From: Actinoallomurus purpureus
Lineage (GTDB): Bacteria; Actinomycetota; Actinomycetes; Streptosporangiales; Streptosporangiaceae
NCBI RefSeq assembly: GCF_024055795.1
Contig: NZ_JAMXMY010000002.1
Span: forward strand, 124,001 to 188,000
Direction of reading: 5' to 3'
DNA length: 64,000 nt
A program made the position numbers and the translations under genes. Below the pieces are notes generated by a model that saw only the letters and a list, made by a program, of their open reading frames with translations, had not been told where the DNA came from and ran no database searches. Position 1 is the first letter of the stretch. Each line of letters begins with the position of its first letter. Shown here piece by piece: positions 42,950 through 54,967 of this stretch.

Positions 42950-42967
42950 TTGTGAAGTGCTTCACAA
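42950..42967. promoter_or_regulatory. Rex operator between menG and the reductase-nuo genes
   Basis: TTGTGAAGTGCTTCACAA is a perfect 8-bp inverted repeat around TG and fits TTGTGAAnnnnTTCACAA exactly, better than the site before rex. Midway between divergent starts (121 nt from menG, 122 nt from the reductase). In S. coelicolor Rex is known to control nuo; here it could act on menG and the reductase as well. Confidence 0.88.
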
Positions 42968-43089
42968 AAGAACAATGAGCCAGATCGCCCCCCGGGTCGC
43001 ACCCGGCTTCCCGCAGCCCCGTACGATCCGACGCGGCATCGCCCCCGATCAGGGCGGCACAACCGAAACCGTGCATCCAAAGGATTCTC

Positions 43090-44370
43090 GTGACCGAGCC
43101 AGTGGCCGTACCGCAGCAGGATTCCGTGACCGAGGCCGACGTCATCGTCGTCGGCGCCGGCCCGGCGGGCTCGACTACGGCCTACCACCTGGCCCAGGCG
43201 GGGCTGAACGTCCTCCTGCTGGAGAAGACGACGTTCCCGCGCGAGAAGGTGTGCGGTGACGGCCTGACCCCCCGTGCGGTCAAGCAGCTGATCAAGATGG
43301 GCGTCGATATCGACGCGCCCGGCTGGATCCGGAACAAGGGCCTGCGGATCATCGGCGGCGGCACCCGCCTCGAGCTGCCCTGGCCCGACCTCGCGAGCTA
43401 CCCCGACTACGGCCTGGTCCGCACGCGGATGGACTTCGACCAGATCCTCGCCGAGCGCGCCGTCGCCGCCGGGGTGAAGCTCCGCATGAACACCAACGTG
43501 ACCGGCCCGGTCCTCGACGACCGCACCGGCCGGATCACCGGCGTCGTCGCCAAGACCGCCGACGGAGACATCACCTTCAAGGCGCCGCTCGTCGTCGCCG
43601 CCGACGGCAACTCCACACGGCTGTCCCTCGCCATGGGGCTGCGCAAGCGCGACGACCGGCCGATCGGCGTGGCGGTCCGGCGCTACTACACGAGCCCGCG
43701 GCACGAGGACGACTACCTCGAGTCCTGGCTGGAGCTGTGGGACGGCGACCGGTTGCTGCCCGGCTACGGCTGGATCTTCGGCGTCGGCGACGGCACCTCC
43801 AACGTCGGCCTCGGCCTGCTCAACACCAGTGACTCGTTCAAGAACGTCGACTACCGCGCGCTGCTGCGCAGCTGGCTCGCCGGGATGCCGGAGGAGTGGG
43901 GCTACGCCGAGGAGAACGCCACCGGCCCGGTGCGCGGAGCGGCTCTGCCGATGGGATTCAACCGGACGCCGCACTACACGCGGGGCCTCCTCCTGGTCGG
44001 CGACGCCGGCGGGATGATCAATCCCTTCAACGGCGAGGGCATCGCGTACGCGATGGAGTCCGGCGAGATGGCGGCCGAGGTAATCGTCCAGGCGCTGGGC
44101 CGGCCGACCGCCGCGCAACGCGAGCGTGCCCTGCACGACTACCCGCGCGTGCTGAAGGAGGCCTATGGCGGCTACTACACGGTCGGGCGGATCTTCGTGA
44201 AGGCGATCGGCGATCCGCGCGTCATGAAGTTCGCGACACGCCACGGCCTGCCGCACCCCACGCTGATGAGGTTCACGCTGAAGCTGCTCGCCAACCTGAC
44301 CGACCCGCGGGGCGGCGACGCGATGGACCGGATCATCAACGCGATGTCGAAGCTCGCGCCGGCGGCGTGA
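43090..44370 (+). CDS. Geranylgeranyl reductase family flavoprotein (menaquinone reductase MenJ-like)
   Basis: 426 residues. N-terminal FAD motif VIVVGAGPAGSTTAYHLAQAG, CGDGLTPRAV segment typical of geranylgeranyl reductases, and the second FAD motif LLLVGDAGGMINPFNGEGIAYAMESG. In mycobacteria the family member MenJ reduces one isoprene unit of menaquinone; the position before nuo and beside menG supports that role. GTG 43090 follows AAAGGA. 119 nt before nuoA. Confidence 0.92.
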   Translation: MTEPVAVPQQDSVTEADVIVVGAGPAGSTTAYHLAQAGLNVLLLEKTTFPREKVCGDGLTPRAVKQLIKMGVDIDAPGWIRNKGLRIIGGGTRLELPWPDLASYPDYGLVRTRMDFDQILAERAVAAGVKLRMNTNVTGPVLDDRTGRITGVVAKTADGDITFKAPLVVAADGNSTRLSLAMGLRKRDDRPIGVAVRRYYTSPRHEDDYLESWLELWDGDRLLPGYGWIFGVGDGTSNVGLGLLNTSDSFKNVDYRALLRSWLAGMPEEWGYAEENATGPVRGAALPMGFNRTPHYTRGLLLVGDAGGMINPFNGEGIAYAMESGEMAAEVIVQALGRPTAAQRERALHDYPRVLKEAYGGYYTVGRIFVKAIGDPRVMKFATRHGLPHPTLMRFTLKLLANLTDPRGGDAMDRIINAMSKLAPAA

Positions 44371-44403
44371 CACCCCGAGAGAAGAAGTGATGATCGCCCT
44401 GCC

Positions 44404-44436
44404 TAGGATGGGAATCCCGGCCGTGGAGCACGGCCG
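44404..44436 (+). promoter_or_regulatory. Possible nuo promoter and leader hairpin
   Basis: TAGGAT at 44404-44409 is a good -10 box without a clear -35. Just downstream, CGGCCGTG (44418-44425) pairs with CACGGCCG (44429-44436). It may be a leader hairpin of an own nuo transcript or a weak attenuator after the reductase gene. Confidence 0.45.
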
Positions 44437-44489
44437 TGCCGCGCCGGAGGCGCGTTCGAAGGCACTCACCAAGAGGGGGGTGTAGGGAT

Positions 44490-44849
44490 TTGAACCTCTA
44501 CGTTCCTATTGTCGTACTCGGCGTGCTCGCGCTGCTGTTCTCTGCCGGCTCGGTCGTCATGGGGTCCTTCACGGGTCCCAAGCGCTGGAACCGCGCCCGG
44601 CTCGAGGCGTACGAGTGTGGCATCGAACCGACCCCGCAGCCGGTCGGCGGCGGTCGCTTCCCGGTGAAGTACTACCTGACGGCGATGCTGTTCATCGTCT
44701 TCGACATTGAGATCATCTTCCTGTACCCCTGGGCGGTCGCCTTCGACCACATGGGGCTGTTCGGTCTCGTCGAGATGGTGCTCTTCATCGTCACCGTCCT
44801 CATCGCGTACGCCTACGTGTGGCGGCGCGGTGGACTGGAGTGGGACTGA
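44490..44849 (+). CDS. nuoA: NADH-quinone oxidoreductase subunit A
   Basis: 119 residues, three helices; the conserved loop [41 protein letters not shown] is complete. TTG 44490 (Leu codon in the motif LNLYVPIV) is the best start because the next upstream frame reads basic, non-family sequence and AGGGA lies just before it. Membrane subunit near the quinone pocket of complex I. First of fourteen nuo genes. Confidence 0.92.
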   Translation: MNLYVPIVVLGVLALLFSAGSVVMGSFTGPKRWNRARLEAYECGIEPTPQPVGGGRFPVKYYLTAMLFIVFDIEIIFLYPWAVAFDHMGLFGLVEMVLFIVTVLIAYAYVWRRGGLEWD

Positions 44850-44851
44850 CA

Positions 44852-45406
44852 ATGGGCCTTGAAGAGAAACTCCCCAGCGGTGTTCTGCTGACCACGGTCG
44901 AGCAGGTCATCGGAATGGCGCGTAGGAGCTCGGTGTGGCCGGCGACGTTCGGCCTCGCCTGTTGCGCCATCGAGATGATGGCGTCGGGCGACCCGCGCCA
45001 CGACTTCTCCCGATGGGGCATGGAGCGGGCGTCGGGCTCGCCCCGGCAGGCCGATCTGATGATCGTGGCCGGCCGGGTGAGCCAGAAGATGGCCCCCGTG
45101 CTCCGGCAGATCTACGACCAGATGGCCTCGCCGAAGTGGGTCATCGCGATGGGCGTGTGCGCCTCTTCCGGCGGCATGTTCAACAACTACGCGATCGTCC
45201 AGGGCGTCGACCACATCGTCCCGGTCGACATCTACCTGCCCGGCTGCCCGCCGCGCCCGGAGATGCTGCTGGACGCCATTCTCAAGCTGCACGACAAGAT
45301 CCAGAACACCAAGCTGGGCGTGCACCGCAAGAAGGAGATCGAGGAGCTGGAGAAGGCCAAGCTCCGGCAGCTTCCCCTTCTCGACCGGCCCGAGGTGGTC
45401 TCGTGA
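44852..45406 (+). CDS. nuoB: NADH-quinone oxidoreductase subunit B
   Basis: 184 residues. Binds cluster N2, the last iron-sulfur centre before quinone: tandem cysteines in [11 protein letters not shown] plus those in [10 protein letters not shown] and [13 protein letters not shown] 44852 follows GGAG, two nt after nuoA. GTGA overlap with nuoC. Confidence 0.97.
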   Translation: MGLEEKLPSGVLLTTVEQVIGMARRSSVWPATFGLACCAIEMMASGDPRHDFSRWGMERASGSPRQADLMIVAGRVSQKMAPVLRQIYDQMASPKWVIAMGVCASSGGMFNNYAIVQGVDHIVPVDIYLPGCPPRPEMLLDAILKLHDKIQNTKLGVHRKKEIEELEKAKLRQLPLLDRPEVVS

Positions 45407-46137
45407 GCTCCCAGCACCCTGAGCAGCAGGCCGACCAGCTGCCCGCCCGCGCCGAGGAAGAAAGGCACGAGCAGCCGGTCGCCCGCCTGGGCATGTTCGG
45501 CGCCAAGACGACCGGTGACACCTCCGGGTACGGCGGGCTCGTCGTCCGGCAGTCCCCGAAGATCTCCAGCCCGCGCCCGTACGGCGGCCCCCGCACCACC
45601 GGTGCCGAGGGCGAGTTCGACGAGATCGCGAACGAGCTGGAGCGGGCGTACCCGGAGTTCGGCGAGGCGATCGAGCGCGTGGTCGTGGACCGGGGCGAGC
45701 TGACCCTCGTCATCCGCCGCGAGCACCTGGCGCAGGTCGCCCAGGTCCTGCGCGACGACCCGAAGCTGCGCTTCGAGCTGTGCACCGGCGTCTCCGGCGT
45801 GCACTACCCGGCGGACACCGGCGCGGAGCTGCACGCGGTCTACCCGCTCCTGTCGATGACCCACAACCGGCGCGTCCGGCTCGAGGTCACCTGCCCCGAC
45901 GCGGACCCGCACGTCCCGTCGCTCGTCGCGGTCTACCCGACCAACGACTGGCACGAGCGCGAGACGTACGACTTCTTCGGGATCGTCTTCGACGGGCACC
46001 CGGCGCTGACCCGGATCATGATGCCGGACGACTGGCAGGGCCACCCGCAGCGCAAGGACTACCCCCTCGGCGGCATCCCCGTCGAGTACCGCGGGGCGAA
46101 GGTGCCTCCGCCCGACGAGAGGAGGTCCTACGTATGA
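45403..46137 (+). CDS. nuoC: NADH-quinone oxidoreductase subunit C
   Basis: 244 residues. C-terminal signature [40 protein letters not shown]. The N-terminal ~70 residues (Gln/Glu-rich, then [17 protein letters not shown]) are longer than in enteric enzymes, as in other actinomycetes. Peripheral-arm subunit next to NuoD. GTG start overlaps nuoB; ATGA overlap with nuoD. Confidence 0.96.
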   Translation: MSSQHPEQQADQLPARAEEERHEQPVARLGMFGAKTTGDTSGYGGLVVRQSPKISSPRPYGGPRTTGAEGEFDEIANELERAYPEFGEAIERVVVDRGELTLVIRREHLAQVAQVLRDDPKLRFELCTGVSGVHYPADTGAELHAVYPLLSMTHNRRVRLEVTCPDADPHVPSLVAVYPTNDWHERETYDFFGIVFDGHPALTRIMMPDDWQGHPQRKDYPLGGIPVEYRGAKVPPPDERRSYV

Positions 46138-47480
46138 CCGCCACCGACTACGACGCGTACGGCGCCGGTGAGGCCACCGAGGGCACCGTCTACAACGTCA
46201 ACGGTCAGGACTGGGACCAGGTCGTCGAGGGCGTCGCGACCAGCGACGAGGACCGCATGGTCATCAACATGGGTCCCCAGCACCCGTCGACGCACGGCGT
46301 GCTCCGGCTGATCCTCACGCTCGACGGCGAGACGGTCGACGAGACGCGGCTGGGCATCGGCTACCTCCACACCGGCATCGAGAAGAACATGGAGTACCGG
46401 ACGTGGACCCAGGGGACCACGTTCTGCACCCGCATGGACTACCTCGCGCCGCTGTTCAACGAGGCGGCCTACTGCCTCGCGGTGGAGAAGCTGCTCGGCG
46501 TCACCGACGACGTCCCGGAGCGGGCGCAGGTCATCCGGGTGATGATGATGGAGATCAACCGGATCTCCTCGCACCTGGTCGCGATCGCGACCTTCGGCCT
46601 GGAGCTCGGCGCCACGACCGTCATGCTCAACGGGTTCATCGAGCGCGAGTACGCCCTGGACATCTTCGAGATGGTCGCGGGCCTGCGGATGAACATGGCC
46701 TACATCCGGCCGGGCGGCGTCGCGCAGGACCTCCCGCCGGGTGCGATCGACAAGATCGGTGACTTCGTCAAGCGGGAGAAGCACCGGCTCAAGCAGCTGC
46801 GCAAGCTCCTCGACGCGAACCCCGTGTTCGTCGCCCGTACGAAGGACATCGCCTACCTCGACGTGACCGGCTGCATGGCGCTGGGCATCACCGGCCCGGT
46901 CCTGCGCTCCGCGGGCCTGCCGTGGGACCTGCGCAAGACGCAGCCGTACTGCGGCTACGAGACGTACGAGTTCGACGTGCCGACGCAGCAGACCTGCGAC
47001 GTGTACGGCCGCTACCTCGTGCGCATGGCCGAGATGGACGAGTCCCTGAAGATCATCGAGCAGTGCCTCGACCGGCTGAGCTCCGGCTCCGCCAGGTCGG
47101 GCCCGGTGATGATCGAGGACAAGAAGATCGGCTGGCCGGCGCAGCTCGCGCTGGGGCCCGACGGCATGGGCAACTCGCCGAACCACATCGCGCACATCAT
47201 GGGCCAGTCCATGGAGGCCCTCATCCACCACTTCAAGCTGGTGACCGAGGGATTCCGCGTGCCGGCCGGCCAGGTGTACGCCGCGGTGGAGTCGCCGCGC
47301 GGCGAGCTCGGCTGTCACGCGGTCAGCGACGGCGGCACCCGCCCGTACCGCGTGCACTTCCGCGACCCGTCGTTCACCAACCTGCAGGCGGCCCCGGCGA
47401 TGTCCGAGGGCGGCCAGGTCGCCGACATCATCGCCGCGGTGGCCAGCATCGACCCGGTGATGGGGGGAGTCGACCGATGA
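46134..47480 (+). CDS. nuoD: NADH-quinone oxidoreductase subunit D
   Basis: 448 residues, the 49-kDa quinone-site subunit. [37 protein letters not shown], and the C-terminal [14 protein letters not shown] are standard. ATG 46134 overlaps nuoC; its stop overlaps nuoE. Confidence 0.97.
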   Translation: MTATDYDAYGAGEATEGTVYNVNGQDWDQVVEGVATSDEDRMVINMGPQHPSTHGVLRLILTLDGETVDETRLGIGYLHTGIEKNMEYRTWTQGTTFCTRMDYLAPLFNEAAYCLAVEKLLGVTDDVPERAQVIRVMMMEINRISSHLVAIATFGLELGATTVMLNGFIEREYALDIFEMVAGLRMNMAYIRPGGVAQDLPPGAIDKIGDFVKREKHRLKQLRKLLDANPVFVARTKDIAYLDVTGCMALGITGPVLRSAGLPWDLRKTQPYCGYETYEFDVPTQQTCDVYGRYLVRMAEMDESLKIIEQCLDRLSSGSARSGPVMIEDKKIGWPAQLALGPDGMGNSPNHIAHIMGQSMEALIHHFKLVTEGFRVPAGQVYAAVESPRGELGCHAVSDGGTRPYRVHFRDPSFTNLQAAPAMSEGGQVADIIAAVASIDPVMGGVDR

Positions 47481-48219
47481 CCGGTCGAGACGAGAACCGA
47501 GACGAGCAGCGCACCGAACGTGCCGCCGGCGTCGTGGCGCACGAGGGGGGCGCGACTCTCGACCCCGAGGTGCGCGCGCGGCTCGAGCGCGACGCCAAGG
47601 AGATCATCGCGCGCTACCCGAAGCCCCGGTCGGCGCTGCTGCCGATGCTGCACCTGGTTCAGTCCGAGGTCGGGTACGTCAGCGAGGGCGGCATCCAGTT
47701 CTGCGCCGACATGCTGGGCATCACGCCCGCGCAGGTGACGGGCGTCGCGACCTTCTACACGCAGTACAAGCGCGAGCCGGTCGGGGACTACCACGTCGGC
47801 GTCTGCATCAACACGCTGTGCGCGGTCATGGGCGGCGACCAGATCTGGGAGGAGCTGTCCTCGCACGTCGGCGTCGGTCACGACGAGGCGACCGAGGACG
47901 GCAAGGTCAGCCTCGAGCGGATCGAGTGCAACGCGGCCTGCGACTTCGCTCCCGTGGTGATGGTCAACTGGGAGTTCTTCGACGACATGACGCCGGAGAA
48001 GGCCAAGCGGCTCGTCGACGACCTGCGCGCCGGAAAGCCGGTGGCGCCGACCCGCGGTCCGGGCTCGGTGTGCAGCTGGAAGCAGGCGTCGCGGGTGCTC
48101 GCCGGTTTCAATGACGGACGCGCCGGAGAGGGCGTGCAGGCCGGCCCGGAGTCGTTGCGCGGCCTGGAGCTGGCCAAGCGCAACGGCTGGACCGCTCCTG
48201 AGCCCGAGCAGGAGACCAA

Positions 48220-48223
<4 letters not shown>
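47477..48223 (+). CDS. nuoE: NADH-quinone oxidoreductase subunit E
   Basis: 248 residues. Thioredoxin-like 2Fe-2S protein with cysteines in CINTLC and [10 protein letters not shown]- and C-terminal tails make it longer than the ~165-residue E. coli protein. Transfers electrons in the NADH dehydrogenase module. ATGA overlaps with both neighbours. Confidence 0.96.
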
Positions 48224-49514
<1,291 letters not shown>

Positions 49515-49518
<4 letters not shown>

Positions 49519-51974
49519 CCGTCACCAGCGACAGCACCGGGGTCGAGCAGCGCGAGGACCTGATCTCCGTCACGATCGACGGCTTCGAGATCAGCGTCCC
49601 CAAGGGCACGCTGATCATCCGGGCCGCCGAGCTGCTCGGCATCCAGATCCCGCGGTTCTGTGACCATCCGCTGCTCGACCCGATCGGCGCGTGCCGGCAG
49701 TGCCTGGTGGAGATCCCCGACGCCGGCAACGGGCGCCCGATGCCCAAGCCGCAGGCGTCGTGCACCACCACCGTGATGCCGAACATGGTCATCAAGACCC
49801 AGCTGACCTCGCCGGCGGCGGACAAGGCCCAGCACGGCGTGATGGAGCTGCTGCTCATCAACCACCCGCTGGACTGCCCGGTCTGCGACAAGGGCGGCGA
49901 GTGCCCGCTGCAGAACCAGGCGATGTCCAACGGCCGCGGCGAGTCGCGTTTCGTCGAGACGAAGCGGACGTTCCCGAAGCCGGTCGCGCTGTCCACCGAG
50001 GTGCTGCTGGACCGCGAGCGGTGCATCCAGTGCGCCCGCTGCACGCGGTTCTCCGACCAGATCGCCGGCGACGCCTTCATCGAACTGTTCGAGCGCGGCG
50101 CCAAGGAGCAGGTCGGCGCGGCGACCGACGAGCCGTTCCAGTCCTATTTCTCCGGCAACACGGTGCAGATCTGCCCGGTCGGCGCGCTGACCGGCGCGGC
50201 GTACCGCTTCCGCTCCCGGCCGTTCGACCTGGTGTCGACGCCGAGCGTCTGCGAGCACTGCGCCTCCGGCTGCGCCCAGCGCACCGACCACCGGCGCGGC
50301 AAGGTGACGCGCCGCCTGGCCGGTGACGACCCGCAGGTCAACGAGGAGTGGAACTGCGACAAGGGCCGGTGGGCGTTCACGTACGCCGGCCAGCCCGACC
50401 GCCTCACCCACCCGCTGATCCGTAACGAGGACGGCGTGCTGGAGCCGGCGTCCTGGCCGGAGGCGCTGAACGTCGCGGCCGAGGGCCTGGCCCGCGCCCG
50501 GGGCTCAGCCGGGGGCAAGGGCGCTGCCGTGCTGACCGGCGGCCGCCTCACGCTCGAGGACGCCTACGCGTACAGCAAGTTCGCCCGGATCGCGCTCGGC
50601 ACCAACGACATCGACTTCCGCGCCCGCACGCACTCGGCCGAGGAGGCCGAGTTCATCGCCGCGACCGTCGCCGGGAGGCCGATCACGGTCTCCTACGCCG
50701 ACCTGGAGAAGGCCCCCGCGGTGCTGCTCGCCGGCTTCGAGCCGGAGGAGGAGTCGCCGATCGTCTTCCTGCGGCTGCGGAAGGCGGCCCGCAAGCGTGG
50801 GCTCAAGGTCTACTCCGTCGCGCCGTACGCCACGCGCGGCCTGCGCAAGGTGTCCGGCACGCTGCTCACGACCGCGCCGGGCGGGGAGGCCGAGACCCTC
50901 GGCGACCTGATCACCGGGACGAACCTCGACGACGCGGGCGAGGCCGCGGCCGAGCTGCTCAAGGCCGAGGGCGCGATCGTGCTGATCGGCGAGCGGCTCG
51001 CGTCGGTGCCCGGCGCGCTGTCGGCCGCCGGCCGGCTGGCCACGGCCACCGGCGCCCGCCTCGCGTGGGTTCCGCGCCGGGCCGGTGAGCGCGGCGCCAT
51101 CGAGGCCGGTGCGCTGCCGACGCTGCTGCCGATCGGCCGTCCGGTCACCGACGCCTCGGCGCGCGCCGAGGTCGCGCGGGCCTGGACCGTGAGCGGCCTG
51201 CCCGAGACGCCCGGCCGCGACACCGAGGGCATCCTCGCCGCCGCGTGGGACGGCGGGATCGACGCGCTGCTCATCGGCGGCGTCGACCCGTACGACCTGC
51301 CGGACCCGGCCGGGGCCCTGGCGGCGCTGGAGAACACCCCGTTCATCGTCAGCCTGGAGCAGCGGGTCAGCGCGGTCACCGACCGGGCCGACGTCGTGCT
51401 GCCGGTCGCGACGGTGACGCAGAAGGCCGGGACCTTCGTCAACTGGGAGGGCCGCGGCCGCCCGTTCGACGTCGTCCTGGGGACCCCCGGCGTCATGTCG
51501 GACCTGAAGGTGCTGGCGGCCATCGCCGACGAGCTCGACGTCCACCTGGGCCTGCCGGACCCGGCCACGGCCCGCCGTGAGCTCGCCGCACTCGGCGCGT
51601 TCCGCGGCGACCGGCCGAGCCTGCCGAGCGTGCCCGCCGCCGTGCCCACCGACCCGCGCAAGGGCGAGGCGCTGCTGGCCACCTGGCGGCTGCTGCTCGA
51701 CGCGGGCCGGATGCAGGACGGCGAGCCGTACCTCGCGGGCACCGCCAAGGCGCCGGTCGCGCGCCTGAGCGCGGCGACGGCCGAGGAGATCGCAGTGGAC
51801 GGGAAGGTCACCGTGGCCACGGCACACGGCGAGATCACCCTGCCGCTGGAGATCGTCGACATGCCGGATCGCGTGGTCTGGCTCCCCGAGAACTCCCCAG
51901 GCTGCGCGGTCCACCGGGACCTGGGCGTTTCGGCCGGGGCGGTCGTGAAGATCCAGAACGGGAGCGTCGCATGA
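49515..51974 (+). CDS. nuoG: NADH-quinone oxidoreductase subunit G
   Basis: 819 residues. N-terminal 2Fe-2S ferredoxin ([20 protein letters not shown]), HxxxCxxC-type 4Fe-4S site ([17 protein letters not shown]), second site ([15 protein letters not shown]), N7-like cluster (CEHCASGC) and a long molybdopterin-type domain without a molybdenum role. GTG overlaps nuoF; ATGA overlap with nuoH. Confidence 0.96.
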
Positions 51975-53317
51975 ACGCCACCCACGTCCTCGCCGAGGGC
52001 GCCACGCTGAACAGCTTCGGCCATGACCCATGGTGGCTGATCGGCGCCAAGGCCCTGGTGATCTTCGTGTTCCTGCTGCTGACGGTGCTCATCACCGTCT
52101 GGGCGGAGCGCCGGGTCATCGGCCGGATGCAGCTGAGGCCGGGCCCGAACCGCGCCGGCCCCTTCGGCATCCTGCAGGCGCTGTTCGACGGCATCAAGGG
52201 CGCGCTGAAGGAGGACATCGTCCCGCGCGGCGTGGACAAGGTCGTGTTCTTCCTCGCGCCGATCCTCGCCGCCGCGCCCGCGATGGTGTCGTTCTCGATC
52301 ATCCCGTGGGGCGGGATCGTCTCGATCGGCGGGCACAAGACGCCGCTGCAGTTGGCCGACCTGCCAGTGGCGGTGCTGCTGCCGCTGGCGATGGCCTCGA
52401 TCGGCGTGTACGGCTTCGTCCTCGCCGGCTGGTCGTCGATGTCGCCCTACGCCCTGCTCGGCGGTCTGCGCTCCAGTGCCCAGGTGATCTCGTACGAGAT
52501 CGCGATGGGCCTTTCGTTCGTGGCGGTGTTCCTGTTCGCCGGGTCGCTGTCCACCTCGGAGATCGTCGCGGCGCAGGCGCACGGCTCGGCATTCCACGTC
52601 GCCGGGATGACGTTCCACACGCCGTCCTGGTACGCGGTGCTGCTGCTCCCGTCGTTCGTGATCTACATCTTCACGATGATGGGGGAGTCGGGCCGTATCC
52701 CGTTCGACCTGCCCGAGGGCGAGGGCGAGCTGGTCGCCGGCTACCACACCGAGTACTCGTCGCTGAAGTTCATGATGTTCTACCTCGCCGAGTACGTGAA
52801 CATGACGACGCTGTCGGCGCTGTGTGTGACGCTGTTCCTCGGCGGCTACCGCGCGCCCTGGCCGATCACCTGGTTCTGGTCCGGGGCCAACGCCGGCTGG
52901 TGGCCGGTCCTGTGGTTCCTCATCAAGATCTGGATGTTCACCTTCTTCTTCATCTGGCTGCGCGCCGCCCTGCCGCGGGTCCGCTACGACCAGCTGATGA
53001 AGCTCGGCTGGAAGGTCCTCATCCCGGTCTCGCTCGGCTGGATCCTCTTCGTGTCGGCGGTGCGGGCCCTGCGTAACGAGAAGCACGACGTCGGGCCGAT
53101 CATGCTGGTCGCCGCCCTGATCGCCGTGCTCCTGCTGCTCGGCTCGTTCGTCTGGGAGCGGACGTCGAAGAGCGAGGCGGAGCCGGAGGAGGCGGAGGCC
53201 GGAGTGGAGCGCGACCCGATGGCGGGCGGGTTCCCGGTGCCGCCGCTCGACGCGCCGCACTACCACGGCGCCGGCAACGCCAGTGCGTCCAACTCTGCGG
53301 AGGCCACCCGTGCTTGA
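51971..53317 (+). CDS. nuoH: NADH-quinone oxidoreductase subunit H
   Basis: 448 residues, eight helices plus a hydrophilic C-terminal tail ([16 protein letters not shown]...) that is an actinomycete extension. [22 protein letters not shown] and [27 protein letters not shown] identify the quinone-pocket subunit. Tail overlaps the nuoI start. Confidence 0.97.
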   Translation: MNATHVLAEGATLNSFGHDPWWLIGAKALVIFVFLLLTVLITVWAERRVIGRMQLRPGPNRAGPFGILQALFDGIKGALKEDIVPRGVDKVVFFLAPILAAAPAMVSFSIIPWGGIVSIGGHKTPLQLADLPVAVLLPLAMASIGVYGFVLAGWSSMSPYALLGGLRSSAQVISYEIAMGLSFVAVFLFAGSLSTSEIVAAQAHGSAFHVAGMTFHTPSWYAVLLLPSFVIYIFTMMGESGRIPFDLPEGEGELVAGYHTEYSSLKFMMFYLAEYVNMTTLSALCVTLFLGGYRAPWPITWFWSGANAGWWPVLWFLIKIWMFTFFFIWLRAALPRVRYDQLMKLGWKVLIPVSLGWILFVSAVRALRNEKHDVGPIMLVAALIAVLLLLGSFVWERTSKSEAEPEEAEAGVERDPMAGGFPVPPLDAPHYHGAGNASASNSAEATRA

Positions 53318-53837
53318 TTTCCTGAACCCGATCAAGGGGTTCGGCGTCGCGTTCCACCAGATGCTCAGCAAGACCGAGGTGGTGGAGTACCCCGAGGTCA
53401 AGAAGCCGACCGCGCCGCGTTTCCACGGCCGTCACCAGCTGAACCGCTGGCCCGACGGCCTGGAGAAGTGCGTCGGCTGCGAGCTGTGCGCCTGGGCGTG
53501 TCCGGCGGACGCGATCTACGTCGAGGGCGCGGACAACACCTCGGAGGAGCGGTTCTCTCCGGGTGAGCGCTACGGCCGCGTCTACCAGATCAACTACCTG
53601 CGGTGCATCCTCTGCGGGCTGTGCATCGAGGCGTGCCCGACCCGGGCGCTCACGATGACCAACGAGTACGAGCTCGCCGACGTCAGCCGCGAGAGCCTCA
53701 TCTACACCAAGGAGATGCTGCTCGCGCCGCTGATCGAGGGCATGGAGGCTCCGCCGCACGAGATGCGTCTCGGCGAGACCGAGGAGGACTACTACCGCCT
53801 CGGCGCCAAGAGCGAGTCCAAGGACGGTGCCAAATGA
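53310..53837 (+). CDS. nuoI: NADH-quinone oxidoreductase subunit I
   Basis: 175 residues. Two 4Fe-4S motifs, [12 protein letters not shown] and [15 protein letters not shown] 53310 follows GGAGG and lies eight bases inside nuoH; the ATG-like frame start further upstream is not needed. Passes electrons to NuoB. Confidence 0.96.
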   Translation: MLDFLNPIKGFGVAFHQMLSKTEVVEYPEVKKPTAPRFHGRHQLNRWPDGLEKCVGCELCAWACPADAIYVEGADNTSEERFSPGERYGRVYQINYLRCILCGLCIEACPTRALTMTNEYELADVSRESLIYTKEMLLAPLIEGMEAPPHEMRLGETEEDYYRLGAKSESKDGAK

Positions 53838-54664
53838 CCGGGGTAGTGGCCGCGGGCGCACACCAGACCGGCGAGAGCGCGATCTTCTGGGTCCTCGCCG
53901 TCATCTCGGTCGCGGCGGCCCTCGGCATGATCCTTACGCGGAAGGCCGTGCACTCGGCCCTCATGCTGGCCACGGTGATGTTCTCGTTCGCGGTGCTGTA
54001 CGCCGTGAACGAGGCGCCGTTCCTGGCCTTCGTGCAGGTGATCGTCTACACCGGCGCGGTGCTGATGCTCTTCCTGTTCGTCGTCATGATCATCGGCGTC
54101 AGCTCCACCGACTCCCTGGTCGAGACGATCAAGGGCCAGCGCGTCGCCGCCGCGCTCGTGGGCATCGGGTTCGTCGTCCTGCTGCTGGTCGGGTTCGGTC
54201 ACGCGACGCTGCCGAAGACGACCGGCCTGAAAGACGCCAACGCCAATGGCGGCAACGTCATGGGCCTGGCACGGCTGATCTTCACCAAGTACGTCTTCGC
54301 GTTCGAGGTGACCAGCGCCCTGCTGATCACTGCGGCGCTGGGCGCGATGGTGCTGACGCACCGCGAGCGGCTCCGGCCGAAGCCGACGCAGAAGCAGCTG
54401 TCCAAGGAGCGGATCAAGAGCGACCGCGTCGCGCCGCTGCCGCCGCCCGGCACATACGCCCGGCACAACGCCGTCGACATGCCGGCGCTGCTGCCGGACG
54501 GCACCATCTCGGAGCTGTCGGTCAGCCCGGTCATCTCCCGGCGCCGTACCGGGGAGCACGAGGACCTGCACGGCGCGTCGCCCGAGGTGGTCGCCCGGCA
54601 GGACACCAAGACGGTCAAGGCCGTGATCGACAAGCCGGTCGAGGTCGAGGAGGAGGAACAGTGA
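53834..54664 (+). CDS. nuoJ: NADH-quinone oxidoreductase subunit J
   Basis: 276 residues. Five helices with [46 protein letters not shown], then an ~85-residue hydrophilic tail typical of actinomycetes. Overlaps nuoI (ATGA) and nuoK (GTGA). Confidence 0.95.
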   Translation: MTGVVAAGAHQTGESAIFWVLAVISVAAALGMILTRKAVHSALMLATVMFSFAVLYAVNEAPFLAFVQVIVYTGAVLMLFLFVVMIIGVSSTDSLVETIKGQRVAAALVGIGFVVLLLVGFGHATLPKTTGLKDANANGGNVMGLARLIFTKYVFAFEVTSALLITAALGAMVLTHRERLRPKPTQKQLSKERIKSDRVAPLPPPGTYARHNAVDMPALLPDGTISELSVSPVISRRRTGEHEDLHGASPEVVARQDTKTVKAVIDKPVEVEEEEQ

Positions 54665-54957
54665 CGGACCACTACCTGGTTCTGTCCGCCATCCTGTTCA
54701 CGATCGGCGCGGTCGGCGTGCTCATCCGCCGTAACGCCATCGTGGTCTTCATGTGCGTCGAGCTCATGCTCAACGCCACCAACCTGGCGTTCGTGAGCTT
54801 CGCCCGCATGCACGGCAGCCTCGACGGGCAGATCATCGCGTTCTTCGTGATGGTGGTGGCCGCGGCCGAGGTCGTCGTCGGACTGGCGATCATCATGACG
54901 ATCTTCCGGAGCAGGAAGTCCTCGTCGGTCGACGACGCGAACCTGCTGAAGTACTGA
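54661..54957 (+). CDS. nuoK: NADH-quinone oxidoreductase subunit K
   Basis: 98 residues, three helices with the conserved glutamates in [16 protein letters not shown] and [12 protein letters not shown] used in proton pumping. GTG overlaps nuoJ; nuoL follows after 10 nt. Confidence 0.96.
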   Translation: MTDHYLVLSAILFTIGAVGVLIRRNAIVVFMCVELMLNATNLAFVSFARMHGSLDGQIIAFFVMVVAAAEVVVGLAIIMTIFRSRKSSSVDDANLLKY

Positions 54958-54967
54958 GGACATCTCG

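Noticed and set aside
44371-44489. Rex site searched for directly upstream of nuoA
   Set aside because: No TTGTGA/TCACAA pair is present; the only nearby Rex-type site is at 42950-42967.
50810-53401. Very long open frame on the minus strand across nuoG-nuoH-nuoI
   Set aside because: It is antisense to three well-supported complex I genes; its translation is Arg/Gly/His/Asp-rich as expected from the complement of high-GC codons.
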